A stretch of 64,000 nt of DNA, taken from contig MU404193.1 of assembly GCA_022695795.1 (NCBI GenBank), positions 1 through 64,000 on the forward strand, read 5' to 3'. The notes beneath the pieces are model-generated. The model ran no database searches, was not told the origin of the DNA, and worked only from the letters and a program-made list of their open reading frames with translations. Source of the stretch: Biscogniauxia marginata (Eukaryota; Ascomycota; Sordariomycetes; Xylariales; Xylariaceae). Below are positions 32,159 to 43,671 of the stretch, one piece after another (position 1 is the stretch's first letter; every line of letters starts with the position of its first letter). The position numbers and the translations under genes were made by a program.

Positions 32159-32348
32159 TGTCACAGGCAGGGGTCACGAAAGGTACTAGCACGTACCTTA
32201 CCTGCTCCAAGTCAGTCCCTGACTTATAGCAAGTATATAAAGGTAAACTCTCTCCCCTTCTTTTGAGATAGAGTAAGCGTTTGTCTTGCTCTACCTCTTC
32301 CCCATAAGAATATACTAGTTATACTTAGCTTGCCCTCCCGATGTGATA
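32159..32348. mobile_element. Possible solo LTR or LTR fragment
   Basis: A 190-bp island of ordinary base composition sits inside the AT-rich block. It starts TGTCAC and ends GTGATA, so the ends are inverted repeats with one mismatch, as in retrotransposon LTRs. It holds a TATAAAG box at about 32234 followed by a C/T-rich leader-like stretch. Flanks are too AT-rich to prove a target-site duplication. The sequence contrast suggests it arrived after the block was mutated, or escaped RIP. Confidence 0.45.
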
Positions 32349-32397
32349 AAAATAAAATTTATATTAATATTATAATAAAGTTTAAAAATAACTATAT

Positions 32398-32838
32398 ATA
32401 ACATGTCTCATAAGCAAGTAAGCCACACAAGCGAGTAAGCCACTTAATTTCTTATATAAAATCGACTTTTTCAAAAATTTATAACTTTACGCGTAAAAAT
32501 CGTAAAAATCTTAAACCTTTTTTTAGTTATATAATTATTTATTTTAATTAAAAGTAAAATCGAAAAAATTAATTTTAAAAAACGCGAAAAGAAAACGCGT
32601 AAAAACTAAAATCAAAATAAAACGTATAAACCTTTTTACGTATTTCTTTATATATTTCACTTTTTATTTTTTTTTATTTTTCTTTTAATTAAACCTTATA
32701 ATTATATAACTAAAAAAAGGTTTAGGATTTTTACGATTTTTACGCGTAAAGTTATAAAATTTTGAAAAAGTCGATTTTATATAGGAAATTAAATGGCTTA
32801 TTTGTTTATATAGCTTACTTGCTTATAAAACACGTTAT
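32398..32838. repeat. Foldback palindrome, copy 1 (441 bp)
   Basis: The left end ATAACATGTCTCATAAGCAA is matched by the right end read in reverse, ATAACGTGTTTTATAAGCAA. The arms, about 170 bp each, stay complementary through AAATCGACTTTTTCAAAA, TTTACGCGTAAAAATCG and AACCTTTTTTTAGTTATAT. The centre lies near 32620. Differences between the arms are mostly C/T or G/A. The element could form a long hairpin, like a miniature foldback transposon. Confidence 0.8.
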
Positions 32839-32894
32839 ATCTTTTTATTATATTATAATATATATAATAATTAATTATTACTTATTAAAAAAGT

Positions 32895-33337
32895 TAACGT
32901 ACCACATAAGCGAATGAATGAAACAAGCTCGCGAACGAAATAGTTTTTTATATAAAATCGACTTTTTCGAAAATTCATAACTTTATTTATAAAAATCGGA
33001 AAACTCTCGAACCTTTTTTTCTAGTTATATAACTATATAATTTAATTAAAATAAAGTTTTAAAAAATAAAAAGTGAAATATGTAAAGAAATACGTAAAAA
33101 GGTCCATGCGTTTTATTATAATTTTAATTTTTACGCGTTTTCTTTTCGTGTTTTTTAATATGAATTTTTTTAAATTTTATTTTAATTAAATTATATAGTT
33201 ATATAACTAGGAAAAAAGATCTGAGAGTTTTCCGATTTTTATAAATAAAGTTATGAATTTTCGAAAAAGTCGATTTTATATAAGAAACTATTTCGTTCGC
33301 GAGCTTGTTTCGTTTACTCGCCTGTATAGTACGTTAT
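32895..33337. repeat. Foldback palindrome, copy 2 (443 bp)
   Basis: The element has the same architecture as copy 1. The left arm contains AACAAGCTCGCGAACGAAAT and the right arm its complement ATTTCGTTCGCGAGCTTGTT. Both arms share the ATAAAATCGACTTTTTCGAA core. The arms complement each other more closely than in copy 1, and the GC-containing words are better kept. Orientation relative to copy 1 is undefined because the unit is palindromic. Confidence 0.8.
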
Positions 33338-33630
33338 AATTTAATTAAAAGTAAATTCAAAAAATTAATATTAAAATATATAAAAAGAAAACGCGTAAAA
33401 ACTAAAATTATAATAAAACGCACGGACCTTTTACGTATTTTTATATATATTTAATTTTCTATTTTTTCGAATTTTATTTTAAATAAACTATATAATTATA
33501 TAACTAAAAAAATAGGTCCGGGACTTTTCCGATTTTTGCATGGAAAGTTATAAATTTTTAAAAAAGTCGGTTTTATATAAAAAACTATTTTATTTACGAG
33601 CTTGTTTTATTTACTTATATAATATGTTAT
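33338..33630. repeat. Foldback palindrome, copy 3, left-truncated
   Basis: The sequence starts inside the unit (TTTAATTAAAAGTAAATTC, as in the inner left arm of copy 1). It continues through the centre (GAAAACGCGTAAAAACTAAA) and the full right arm, ending near ACTTATATAATATGTTAT. The outer left arm is absent. Confidence 0.7.
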
Positions 33631-33880
33631 TTTTATCGTTTTATTATAAAACTTTTATATTGAAAATATATAAATAAATAAAAATAATTAATTAAAATAA
33701 TATATTAAAATTATTAAAAAATTAATTATATTTTTATTTAATATTATAAAATTAAAATAATATAAATATAAATTAAAAGTAAATATAAAATATTATTATT
33801 TATAATTTTAATAATAATTAAATAAAAGTAGAGAACTTAATAAAGCATATTAATAAATAAATGAAACATTTTATAACTAT

Positions 33881-34640
33881 TGTTATTACTTTCATCGTAA
33901 GATGTCAAGTTAGCTTATTTTCAATTAGTAAGCTGTTCCGGGGTCTATATATTTTCCCGCATAACAATGAAACTTGAGTCAGCCAATCGAACAAACGCGT
34001 TCAAGGAATTTTAAAATCTCCGGACGGCTATAGATTTTCCCCGAACAACATTACACCATTCAGGGGTATTAATTGTTAAGTTCATGCAAACAATCTCACA
34101 CATCTGTCGACACTATCCCAGGGTCTATCTAGCTTAAGAATATCTTAGTTGCCTTCAAGTTCCTGGCGTCAGTGTATTTCATAAATTTAGAAGTTTAGTT
34201 TATTATATCTCGAAAAGGTTCAAGACACATTATAGCTTGGAGTACCGCTCGCAGAAATATGTCGAGACACTACCTAGTTATGAGACACAAGCAGGTGGTG
34301 TGACTATGGGGAGACTGTGACGAAAAGTAACCTAAACCCCTAATCCCGTGTAAGGCTGTACATAACTCCGATAACACATTCAAGCTCTGCCCGGACCTCT
34401 TCCGTACCGAGTTTCTATTTGTAAGTCCTCGACTAGATTCTAGCCAATCATTTGCTATCGTCCCGGTTTCTGTATCAGTATGTGGTCAAGTATTCGCGAT
34501 TGGACCAGTGCGACTATCTGATCAAACGTGGAGAACCTCACTCTCAATGCGGTGGCGGGGGGGATATCTATGTCACTGTTTCCATATCGTTTCACCTTAT
34601 CAGAAATCACTATCTCTTGGGCCAAAAAGCTTACTCGGTG
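33881..34640. other. Upstream region of the SDR gene
   Basis: Base composition returns to normal here. The open frame at 34452-34742 overlaps the promoter and leader of the following gene and has no recognisable domain. Confidence 0.4.
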
Positions 34641-34648
34641 TATAAATA
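34641..34648 (+). promoter_or_regulatory. TATA box of the SDR gene
   Basis: TATAAATA lies 104 bp before the predicted ATG at 34752, a plausible distance for a fungal promoter. Confidence 0.5.
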
Positions 34649-34751
34649 CTACGACGTAGAGAACTCCGAGAAGCTTCCCCAATTTTCAAAAACGGTACCG
34701 ACAGTAGTTCTTCAGCACGCAGTATTTCCTTCAAAGCAATAGTCAACGTCT

Positions 34752-35802
34752 ATGGCTTCATATTTGATAACTGGCGCATCGCGCGGCATCGGAGTAACTC
34801 TCTCTCTCTCACGACTGCCACCAATGAGAGGCTGATCTATTACCTAGTTCGAGTTTGTTCGGCAGCTCTCTGCTGACCCAAGTAATACCGTGATCGGGCT
34901 CGTTCGCGACAAGGTTGCGACCGATAAAAAGGTCCAGGAAGAATTGGGCCGCTCCAACATTCATGTATTAACGGCTGATCTGGCGGATTATCAGTCATTG
35001 AAGGTGAGGAGTCATGGTCCTTCTTACCGCATCCGAGCTCACACTCATTCAGCAAAGCGTCCATGGTGTCTCGAAGATAGTCAACGGGTCCCTTGACTAT
35101 CTCATCGCCAACGGTGCCTTTGTTCCTTCTTGGTCTCAGACTAAGAAATTTGGCGATTTGTATGTACCGATAAGTCGTCTTGCCGTTGGAATAAATCATA
35201 CGAAACTAACATGTCTGGGGCCACCCAAATAGGGGCGAGAGTCCCGAGAAGCTCGAGGAGGATATGCTCGATAGTTTCAAGACTAACGTTATTGGAAATG
35301 TCCACTTATTCAACCTATGTGTGCCGCTCGTTCGCAACGGTCGGGCTAAGAAGGTGATTGCTATATCGTCGGGTATGGCGGATAACGACCTCATTAAAAA
35401 CTATGGGATCGATTTTGCTGGACCATATGCTGTCAGCAAGGCAGCACTAAATACCGTGGTGGCTAAATTCAGCGCTCAGTATGCTGATGAAGGGATCCTG
35501 TTCATGAGCATGTGTCCTGGAGTGGTGCAGACGGACAACAACAGCGTCGAAAACGGTATGTGAGAACCTTTTGTCGATACTGAGAATTAATCACTAAGTC
35601 TTTTATAGCAAGTGAAGAGATGAAGAATATCATAGCTACTCTCACAGAGAAGTTGACTCGTTATGCGCCTGATTTCTCTGGCCCGGCGACGAAAGAAGCG
35701 TCTGTCAAAGACGTGATGTCTGTCGTATACCAAGCCACTGTAGAAACTGGGTACGGTGGGTGCTTCGTCTCTCACTTGGGAAAGGGCAAGCCGTGGTTGT
35801 GA
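34752..35802 (+). CDS. Short-chain dehydrogenase/reductase
   Basis: Five exons (34752-34793, 34848-35003, 35053-35159, 35233-35555, 35609-35802) encode 273 aa, a usual size for a classical SDR. Introns are 49-73 bp with clean phases. Features in order: NAD(P)-binding TGASRGIG at 7-14 (the exon-1 end falls right after it), DLADYQSL after the third strand, ANGA in place of NNAG, TNVIGNVHLFN in the central helix, ISSGM with the catalytic Ser, and YAVSKAALN with the catalytic Tyr and Lys. All catalytic residues are present, so it is probably active. It resembles the fungal carbonyl-reductase-like (C-factor-type) SDRs. The substrate is unknown. It sits just after the AT-rich block, with no partner genes around to suggest a pathway. 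Confidence 0.9.
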
Positions 35803-36073
35803 AGCGCCTATATAATCTTTCTCAGCGGTAATGGATCCTGTTCCGCGCAGTCCAACTGCGAAGCATCTTCTTGACACATCTTGCTTGTGAGACAAGTCTC
35901 AAGGCGTTCATTCAAAAGTCAGGTTATGGTAATTGGAGGAAGTCAAGGCAGGTCATCAACACGAGCCAAGCCAACCAGATGTAGGCCGGGTTAGAGAAGG
36001 ACTGAGATTAAGGAAAAGCGTGAGTATAACAAGCGATTGTGCTGTGTTGCAACCAATAGTAAACATATAGGAT

Positions 36074-36855
36074 ATGGACCGCCCTAGTGACCCCCTTGGT
36101 CTCCCTCCACTGCCAATTCAAGCCACGTAGTCACACGACATTGCGCCTCGCCAGCTGCCGAAACACCCTTAGAACATACTTCTACAACCTCAAACGCCCC
36201 CGAAACCTCTCCTATGCAAGAGTTTTTTTTAACGTCGTCGCCTCCCAGGGAGCCTACCTCTGATCTCAGCCTAACTCCCCTATCTACACACGCCGAGGTC
36301 TAGATCAAATCGAAAAGCCCGCGGCCACTCTTACCTCGAAACCAGAGAGGTTCCTTGAAATACAGGAAATCCGACGTAGGAAATACGGCAACGCCGCTTT
36401 CGAGTGCCCCCCTGGCCGCTTGTCGCCTGGGCTAAGTCGAGAAGCGTGCTATCAAGTTCGAGACTTCATGTCCTTGCAAACGTCCTTTCTCCCCCTTCTC
36501 GGTGTAGGTGCAGCGACGACAAATGTCTTTGCAAAAGAAATCTGCTTGAAAGAACAATGCGATGATAGAATGGACCTTCCACAAATCCGAATCAGACCGC
36601 CGCTTGGAACAGCCGTCTACGCCGCAGCCCACGTCTGGCTCGGATAGCTGTCCTGTCTCCGCCTCTGCCGAACCCCAATTTTTGCTGCCTACTCCACCTA
36701 CTACTATGCCAGAAACAACAATAGCATGAGGCAAGAAACGGCCGGGATCGGATGCTACCGAAAACGAGGCGGAGGCTAGTCCACCCAAGACTGACAAGAC
36801 CCGGAAGACGACGGTCGCCGTGCCCATACTGCTAGGCATTGCCACTAGTAAATGA
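36074..36855 (+). pseudogene. Possible broken gene of unknown type
   Basis: The plus strand shows coding-like composition spread over all frames. It begins MDRPSDPLGLPPLPIQAT and a stop, then SPAAETPLEHTSTTSNAPET and SPPREPTSDLSLTPLSTHAE in another frame, then KPERFLEIQEIRRRKYGNAA in a third, and later GKKRPGSDATENEAEASPPK before a stop. The order is that of one Ser/Pro-rich protein with a basic helix, interrupted by frameshifts and stops. No simple intron pattern rejoins it. I recognise no family. It may be chance composition, so confidence is low. Confidence 0.3.
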
Positions 36856-36864
36856 GTTCCGCAC

Positions 36865-39800
36865 ACGTAGGTCAGAAATTTGGCCGACTAGCACACTCAT
36901 GCGGTTGTTGAGACTGACTGCCGCCATAGTAACGCCCTATATGTTGCGGAATACACGCAACGAAGCACCATACCGCCGTCGCAGCGGCTTGGCCTACCTC
37001 AGCAACAATTGCCTGAAAGGCAAAACGCTGCGTGTTCAGCACCATGTCCGCGCTGAGAACCACTACCCGCCGTGCCTTAGGCAACTCATTGTATAGTACG
37101 GGGGATGGACTGTTAGGATGTCAGGATATCAAGATGTATACAACCGAGAAGTGACGGTGTGGGTTATAAAGTAGGTACGTATGGCTCAACAGAACAAAGG
37201 TATATTGGTATGTAAAATACCATTGGCCCTAAGTAGCTATAGTCCTAGCCTATCTTCTTGCGCAATAACTACGTTATTACCTTAGCCTATACAGAGTGTA
37301 TCGTGCCATGTATTGTTTGGAGAATAAGCGGATGGAGACGCCGTTAAGCACCATTTGCTGTCCAATTCATCACAATGTGCTAACTTGAGAAACTCAAATA
37401 AGCCGTTTGAATATTAGTAGTTTTAGTATAAGAGCAGTGTGGGCAGCAGGATTTAGTCAAGACAGTAGTATATGGTGTCCAACACCTTCCTACCATTTGA
37501 ATGTCGATAGGAGCGTAGATGAAATCCTTCGAAGACTTCTCTCATCGGGAAGCTTCGGTAATACCTGCTATTAGCCTCCAGGTTGTTACTCGACAGTCGC
37601 GTATATCGCACGTTTTCTGTCATGAGATGGCGCTAAACTATGGTCAATATATTGACACCGATCTTATGCATGTAATTTAAGTCCTATGTCGGTGGCCTAG
37701 TAAAATCCTACACCGTTTATTTTTTTCAAACCGAACACTCATATATACGACCAAGCTTGCGATTTACCACCTCGTTCAACACAATATACGCGAGCAAATG
37801 CTTCTCGCGTGATGTCTCAGGGCCCTTGACGAGCCAGGGTGGTATTGCGGAGAAATTGCCGCTGACATGACATTTGTCGTCGGGTAGCTGCAGATATCAG
37901 GGGCTGAGTTTTCCCCGGTTGAAGGATTCGCAAGACTAACAGGCCTGCCTATATTGTTTTTGACGTGTATGCCAATTCCGGAAAATCCAGCGAGCATGTT
38001 CCACCATGAACGTCTACCTAATCGAGATTTTGATTGAGGTGTTCATTGAGGTGCATGGATGACGCCTTGTGTGGGCACTCTCGCATGGCCGGTAAACAAC
38101 AGACTTAATTTACATACATAATCAAACAACACCTTTAAATTCAATGGCCATCGAGTGGCTTGGAACTTGTAGTACCCGATAATATACTGTCTTACAGAGA
38201 TGTAGGTGAAGACATGTGCAAGAGTCTTCTCGGCCTCCGTAGCATCGAATTAATCTAAGTTGGAAATTACAGTCCAGTGTGAGGATTAATACATATACAA
38301 AGAACTTCATTTGAATTTCTTGAGCCTCCTTTTTCTTGCATCCGGGGAGTATGTAAGTTGGTGGGCGCCCCATAATAAGTTTGCGACAGGATTCATTTCG
38401 AACGATAACTATTCAAAATCTATGGAGAAGTCCTTAATTGATCATGTTGTGGAGATATTTAGTAACTAAAGATGAGCGTACTAGCTCTTTACTTCACCTC
38501 TACGAGCTAGCTATTGTACAGGTTTCATTTCAGCAAAACATGTCCTATAGTTGATTAGGGCTACACGTGCCAATACTAGGATCACTATCATATGATAGTA
38601 GTTCCCAGTTGGCAAGGCTCGAGGGTTGCTATGTAAGTTGGGTGGCGTCCACCCGATAATAAGAAAATAAAACAAACTTTAGATACATGTATCGAGCCTC
38701 TTATTCCTTGTCGACGTAACGTCAAGATAGCAGCAATATGTATCGTCTCTCCGTACATTGCACATAGTGATCAATATAAGTAGTGGTTCGGGAAACTCTG
38801 ATGGTTTCTAGTCCTATCTAGGAGCAGGGGAATTTGGAAAGGAATGTCTAAAAAATCCTTTCCTTTCTTTCTTGTGCAGATGTAGCACCTGAACATTGAT
38901 GTGCTTATCTGGACAACTCCTAAACTCGAACAGGGGTTCAGGAACAAAATGTAACTAATCGACCCTCCTACTCCCCCGCATATTAAGTGCATATCAGAAC
39001 TACGGGCAAACCAGTGAATATTTTAACCAACGATATCTCTAACCCCGTGGATCTTGACCGGCGAGATATTTAATGGTGAGTAGGGGGGTACTATCATACG
39101 TAAATTGTCCGTAGCCCGGAGCCCGGCATTTGTGACTGTTGCGGTTGGAGGTTGTGTTTGCTTTAAATAATCGACTCTCGTTCCCTTTTCAAAACACGCA
39201 ATTTAATTTCTCGAACCATACTTCCGAGCTGCATACATATGGCATAAGCCGTAGACCAAGAGAATTGCATGCTCAAGTCGCTGGTTGAAGCTTGCTTGGG
39301 TACAATTGCTTGGGCTTTTCTAAGCTACGTAGAGACGGTGCGTAGTCCTGTCAAGAGTAATGCATTTGTTGGCAGTTTAGTCAGATCTATTTGGGCTAGA
39401 TCCGAGAAGCAGATTATAAGCTACAGTGCCGTTAAACAGTGTTGCTTAGTCCTCCTAGAATAAATTGTCAGTTTTGATGTACGAGGGGACTATCGAGTTG
39501 CCAAGAATTATAGCAATATAGCAGTGAGGAGTATAGAGACATATGCAATATGTATAACTGCCGATTGCTAAATCGAGGAGTTCGAGTATATTTACCTGGC
39601 ACACTCCTCCTTTCGGCTAGGCAACTAAGTAAGCAGTGGAACAAACCACAGTATGGAGTCATGGACTTTTTGGGGCCTCCGGTCAGCCAACCGAGATGAC
39701 TTGGCTCGATCCTTCACTCGTGGCTAATCAATGAGTAATCTAGCTGTCACCTGCCAGCTGCAACCTGGATCCTATTCAGCTTAACTTGCGAGGGTAACGG

Positions 39801-41440
39801 AGCACGCAGTGGTGATTAGGCATTGCCCTCCGGTCGTGGCTGGAGGCTCTACATGCCCGAGTTAAACATAGCGTACTGCCATAAGCTTAGCTCATCTTCA
39901 TGAGACACGCTGACGAATACGATAACTATAAGATCCAGCCAATGTCAGTTGGGAAACCGTGAGGTCGCATTGACGGTAGCACAGAGCCAGAAAAGAAACC
40001 GGTGTGTTATCAGCGTGAAGAGTAGAGTAGTTTCTCTCGTCGATAACTCGGAATGACTGAACAGATCATGTCTGGGGTCGCATTCATTTTTATCACACAC
40101 GGTAATACCATCCCACGTAGGATTGTGACTAGGAAGCGGAGCCGTGACACGACAAGCCTGACGTGCTCAAGCAGAAGGGATGGAAGGCGGGATTCCCAAG
40201 AGGATCAGAAACAAATGGAATTAGCATCGAGGTGAACGGCGGGACTCGGGACAGATTCGTCGTTCGGTGATAAGGGTTATACTGTGGTACAGTAAGCTCG
40301 CGTGTGGCTGAGTTTGGCAAGCAGGCGGCGGGAAATGCGTGACGGCGCGAGGATAATTTGGAAGCGGGCACGAACACTGCCCCGAAGAGGCAAAAGGTAA
40401 ACTGTAACACGGCAGAAGGAAGTGGGCGTGGGTTGTTTCCGCGGACCGATAGCATGGGACCTGCCGGGCACAAGTCGAGGATGTCGGTGTTCTTCTTATT
40501 AGGAGGTATGTATGTTGTAATCTACATGGAGAGTAAGGTAACAAAAAGGGCTGGAGAAAAGTAAGGGACTAACTAACCCACATGCAATATAGTAAGGTAA
40601 GGTTAGCTAAGCTGGGTTAGCCACACTCTTACAAGGAAATATGCAGGAAGCGGGCGGCGTAGGCATGATTAGGTTTCAGCACAGGGTGACGTATCTACAT
40701 GCCCGACGAGGCAGGACTACCCAGGCTATGACCGAACTGATTGATGGATGAGTTCTAGCCAACCACGTGACAGGGGGGAGCTTAGGTTTCCCTGTCTTAC
40801 CCACCCTGGTTTGGGGTCACACACATCCAGGATATGTACTTACGAGGTAGTTTTATGTGCGCTGTGACCGAACTAGACATGATTTGCTACATGGCGCAGT
40901 ACCTAAGGCTGGGTATCATCGAATGAGTGTTGCGCATTGAATGCTGTCATCCCGTCTTTTTTCCCTCCCCTCTCATCGAAGCAGCTTCAAGCTTTTTATT
41001 TTTTTTCGTCCCATACCTACCAACCTTACATAACAGTGCGTCTACTAGGTAGCCAGTCCCGATCCCAGTCCCAGTCCCGGTCCCAACTAACTTCAGCTTC
41101 CATGCAACTGGGAAGCACTACCAGCTTGAGGTCTTAACAACAACAGGCTTAGACGGTACGAGCAAGCAAGTACCTACATGGAACTGGAAACCAGTACAGA
41201 AACCGACCAACGTGCGCACCATGTCACCAACAACACGTTGTCATTGACACACAGACAGCAGGGCAAACCACTTGGCAGGCCAAAGACGATGTGTGATGAT
41301 GCACTGACCTTTTCCCTATTCTCTGAATGTATTTTTGATTCCTCTCCCATGCGCCGCCGCCGCAGGTCCCCATCCAATTTTATGTCTGTCCGTCTCCCCC
41401 CTCCTGGACTTTAGGTACCTAATGAAATGAGCTGTGTATC
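36865..41440. other. Gene desert
   Basis: About 4.6 kb without a supportable gene. Frames of 60-114 codons (36872-37084, 37776-37997, 38122-38373, 39269-39463, 40129-40473) occur on both strands, but none has a family pattern or consistent splice signals. Short words such as TAGGTA and ACCTACC recur, as in other intergenic parts of this window. Confidence 0.4.
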
Positions 41441-42521
41441 GTGTGTATGTAGCGTCTAATCCGTATCGTGTATCGACTTGTATGTGTCAGGTTGTTATTT
41501 TTATTATTATTCTTCTTCTTCTTCTTCTTTTTCTTTTTCTTTTTCTTCCGCTGACTTACTGCCCTCTTCTCTATATTTTTTTCTTGGGTGCACGCCTGGG
41601 GGGGCTATTGTGTTTTCGGCCATCCATCATCTCTAGTCCATACATTTCATTCCCATCTGTGCCAACGTTTCTCCCACCACCATCAACTGACCACTTAGAC
41701 TTAGACTTAGACTTACACACTCACACTCACACACACACGCACACTTACTTACCGTACTGGCCCAAACTACGTTTCCTACATCCTCCAATCTTTTTCCCGT
41801 TTTTCTTTTTTTCTTTTTTTCTTTCTTTCTTGTTCATCCTTATTTCCTGTCATCCCCCCTAGTTAGTCTTATTATTTCCTTTCCTCTCCCTTTTTTTCTG
41901 CATCCACTCCCACGTCAACTACAATACTCTACTGGTAGCACAACCGGATACCAGTAACAAGCACAACAAACTACTTTTTCTTTAAGCTCCCAGAACCCGG
42001 TTAGTCCGGAGGTCCGTCTGATCTGATCTGATCATCTTTTTTTATTATCATTTAGAATTTCTTATTTTTGCTACCGTTTCTTGTTTTTTTTTCTTTTTCT
42101 TTTTTCCTGTTCTTTTTTTTCTTCTTCGCTTCTCTGCACATAACGTACATAAATAACATAACCTGATACCTGCTGATACCTAACGCTCGGTACCTTGGGA
42201 GCTTATTTTTAATCATTGCGATTTGATTTCTCGAGTCGCCTGATTCTATTTATTTTATTTTATCTTACCCAACTCTGCCTACCGACTCCATGATTATCTG
42301 ACTTTTTTATTTTCCACCAACCCACTTTCCTTTTCTTCTGTGTTTTTTTTACTCCCCCTCCATTTCCCGCCGTTATCCCGCCATCCCGCCATCCCCCCTC
42401 CCCCTCCAACAATAAAAAAACTAGAGTGTTTGTCAGCCCAGCTCAGCCCAGCTCTCCAGCCAGTGGTTGCGCCCAGCTGCTGCCACTGCCTGTGACCCAA
42501 GCCGTTATTCTTACAACCGCC
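41441..42521 (+). promoter_or_regulatory. Long pyrimidine-rich leader/promoter of the GCR1_C gene
   Basis: About 1 kb before the ATG is dominated by T and C, including (TTC)n at 41512-41530, TTTTC repeats around 42080-42120, a (GACTTA)n run at about 41696-41716 and a CACACA run at 41717-41744. Such long CT-rich leaders are typical of fungal regulatory genes. The transcription start cannot be placed. Confidence 0.5.
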
Positions 42522-43671
42522 ATGCTTCCTTCGCCGTCGACCGGCACTACAACTAACATTTCGCCCCCATCCAACGTTCCCACCGCTCTCCCGAACACCA
42601 CTAGCACTACCACCATCGCGTCCTCTGTCTCAGCCGCCGGCCCTGCTCAAGCTCAAGCTCCAGCTCCAGCTACAGGGGCAAACCCTCTGAAACGACCAGC
42701 TGCATCCGACTTGCAGCGCGCTACCGGCACACACGCGACCCCGTCCAAACGACAAGCTACTTCTGCCAATAACCCGAAAGCGATTTCGAATCCGATTCAC
42801 CTGCCCGGTCCCAGCACGCCAGCCTCCCACGCCCAACCGCCACTGCAACCGCAACCGCAATCGCAACCGCAAGTTCAATCGCAACCTGCCATGCCCGCGC
42901 CCGCCGTCATCACCGAGGATCAGCTGTTGGGCAGGACACCTGAGCAATTGATCGCCACCATCCTGCAGATACAGGTTCAACACCAGCAATATGTCGCTCA
43001 CATTGCTGCGCAGTACGAGAACATTAACCAGCAGCTGAGCGAGCTCCGGGGGAGCTTGGTAGCGTCCTACCAGTCTGCTGCGGCTGTATGTCATGCCGAC
43101 TGCCGGCAAACCACGCCTGCGCCCTTTACTAACCGCCCTTGTTTAGGCTCTCACAACCCGCGAACCCTCGATGCGATCCATCATACCCCCTCTGCCTGTC
43201 GCGCAACAAACCGCCGTACCCCCCCCGCGCCTAACCGCTGCCCAGACGCCGAGCCGGCCTGCTCGAGCGCCCCCGGCTTCTCCTAGCCATCCTGTTATCC
43301 CCAGGACGTCTGCGCCAACGCCACAGTCGAGCTCGTCGGGGCCTCCTGCGTACGACTACCGGACCGTAAACACTGTGGAAGAGGTATGGAGGGAATACCG
43401 GGAGGGCATGGACGGCCAACCAGCCGTCGAAGCGCTGGACGCGCAGTGGGGATCTAGGTGGCGACCCGAACCACGCGGACGAACTTGGTATTCGAGACGA
43501 AAGGTCATCTGGGACAAGATCAAGGAATACATTGCCGATGGGTTGGATGAAGACGAGGCTGTCCGGGAGGTGGAAAAGCTCCGCGACGGTGGTACGGTGA
43601 ATAAGTTGATTCGTCTGCTGCAGGACGAGCGCAAGGACAAGGGTGTTGGGGATGACAGCATGGTGGGTTAG
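42522..43671 (+). CDS. GCR1_C-domain DNA-binding protein
   Basis: Two exons (42522-43085, 43147-43671) encode 362 aa; the 61-bp intron (GTATGT, TTTAG) is in phase 0. Residues 1-140 are Thr/Ser/Pro/Gln-rich with QAQAPAPA and PQPQSQPQ runs. A coiled coil follows at about 146-185 (LIATILQIQVQHQQYVAHI). Residues 257-335 carry the domain, with TVEEVWREYREGMDGQPAV, DAQWGSRWR and TWYSRRKVIWDKIKEYI. This pattern (WREW..G, W...WR, RR..I...I) is that of the fungal GCR1_C DNA-binding domain, named for the yeast glycolytic activator Gcr1. In filamentous fungi the domain is widespread with unknown targets. It probably acts in the nucleus as a homo-oligomeric regulator. Confidence 0.85.

Larger units (their letters stand above)
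31245..33880. repeat. AT-rich block, RIP-like, with nested repeats
   Basis: About 2.6 kb in which nearly every base is A or T, with endless TTTAATTAAA, TATAATA and TTAAAA words. The change in composition at both ends is abrupt. This is the usual look of repeats destroyed by repeat-induced point mutation (C to T on both strands) in ascomycetes. No reading frame survives. Inside lie three foldback palindromes (32398-33630) and one island of normal composition (32159-32348). Confidence 0.85.

Noticed and set aside
32398..33630. CRISPR-like or centromere-like array
   Set aside because: The units are long palindromes in a fungal genome, only three in number, without regular unique spacers.
41434..41862. 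142-codon frame in the pyrimidine-rich leader
   Set aside because: Leu/Phe/Pro/His runs come from CT and CA microsatellites.
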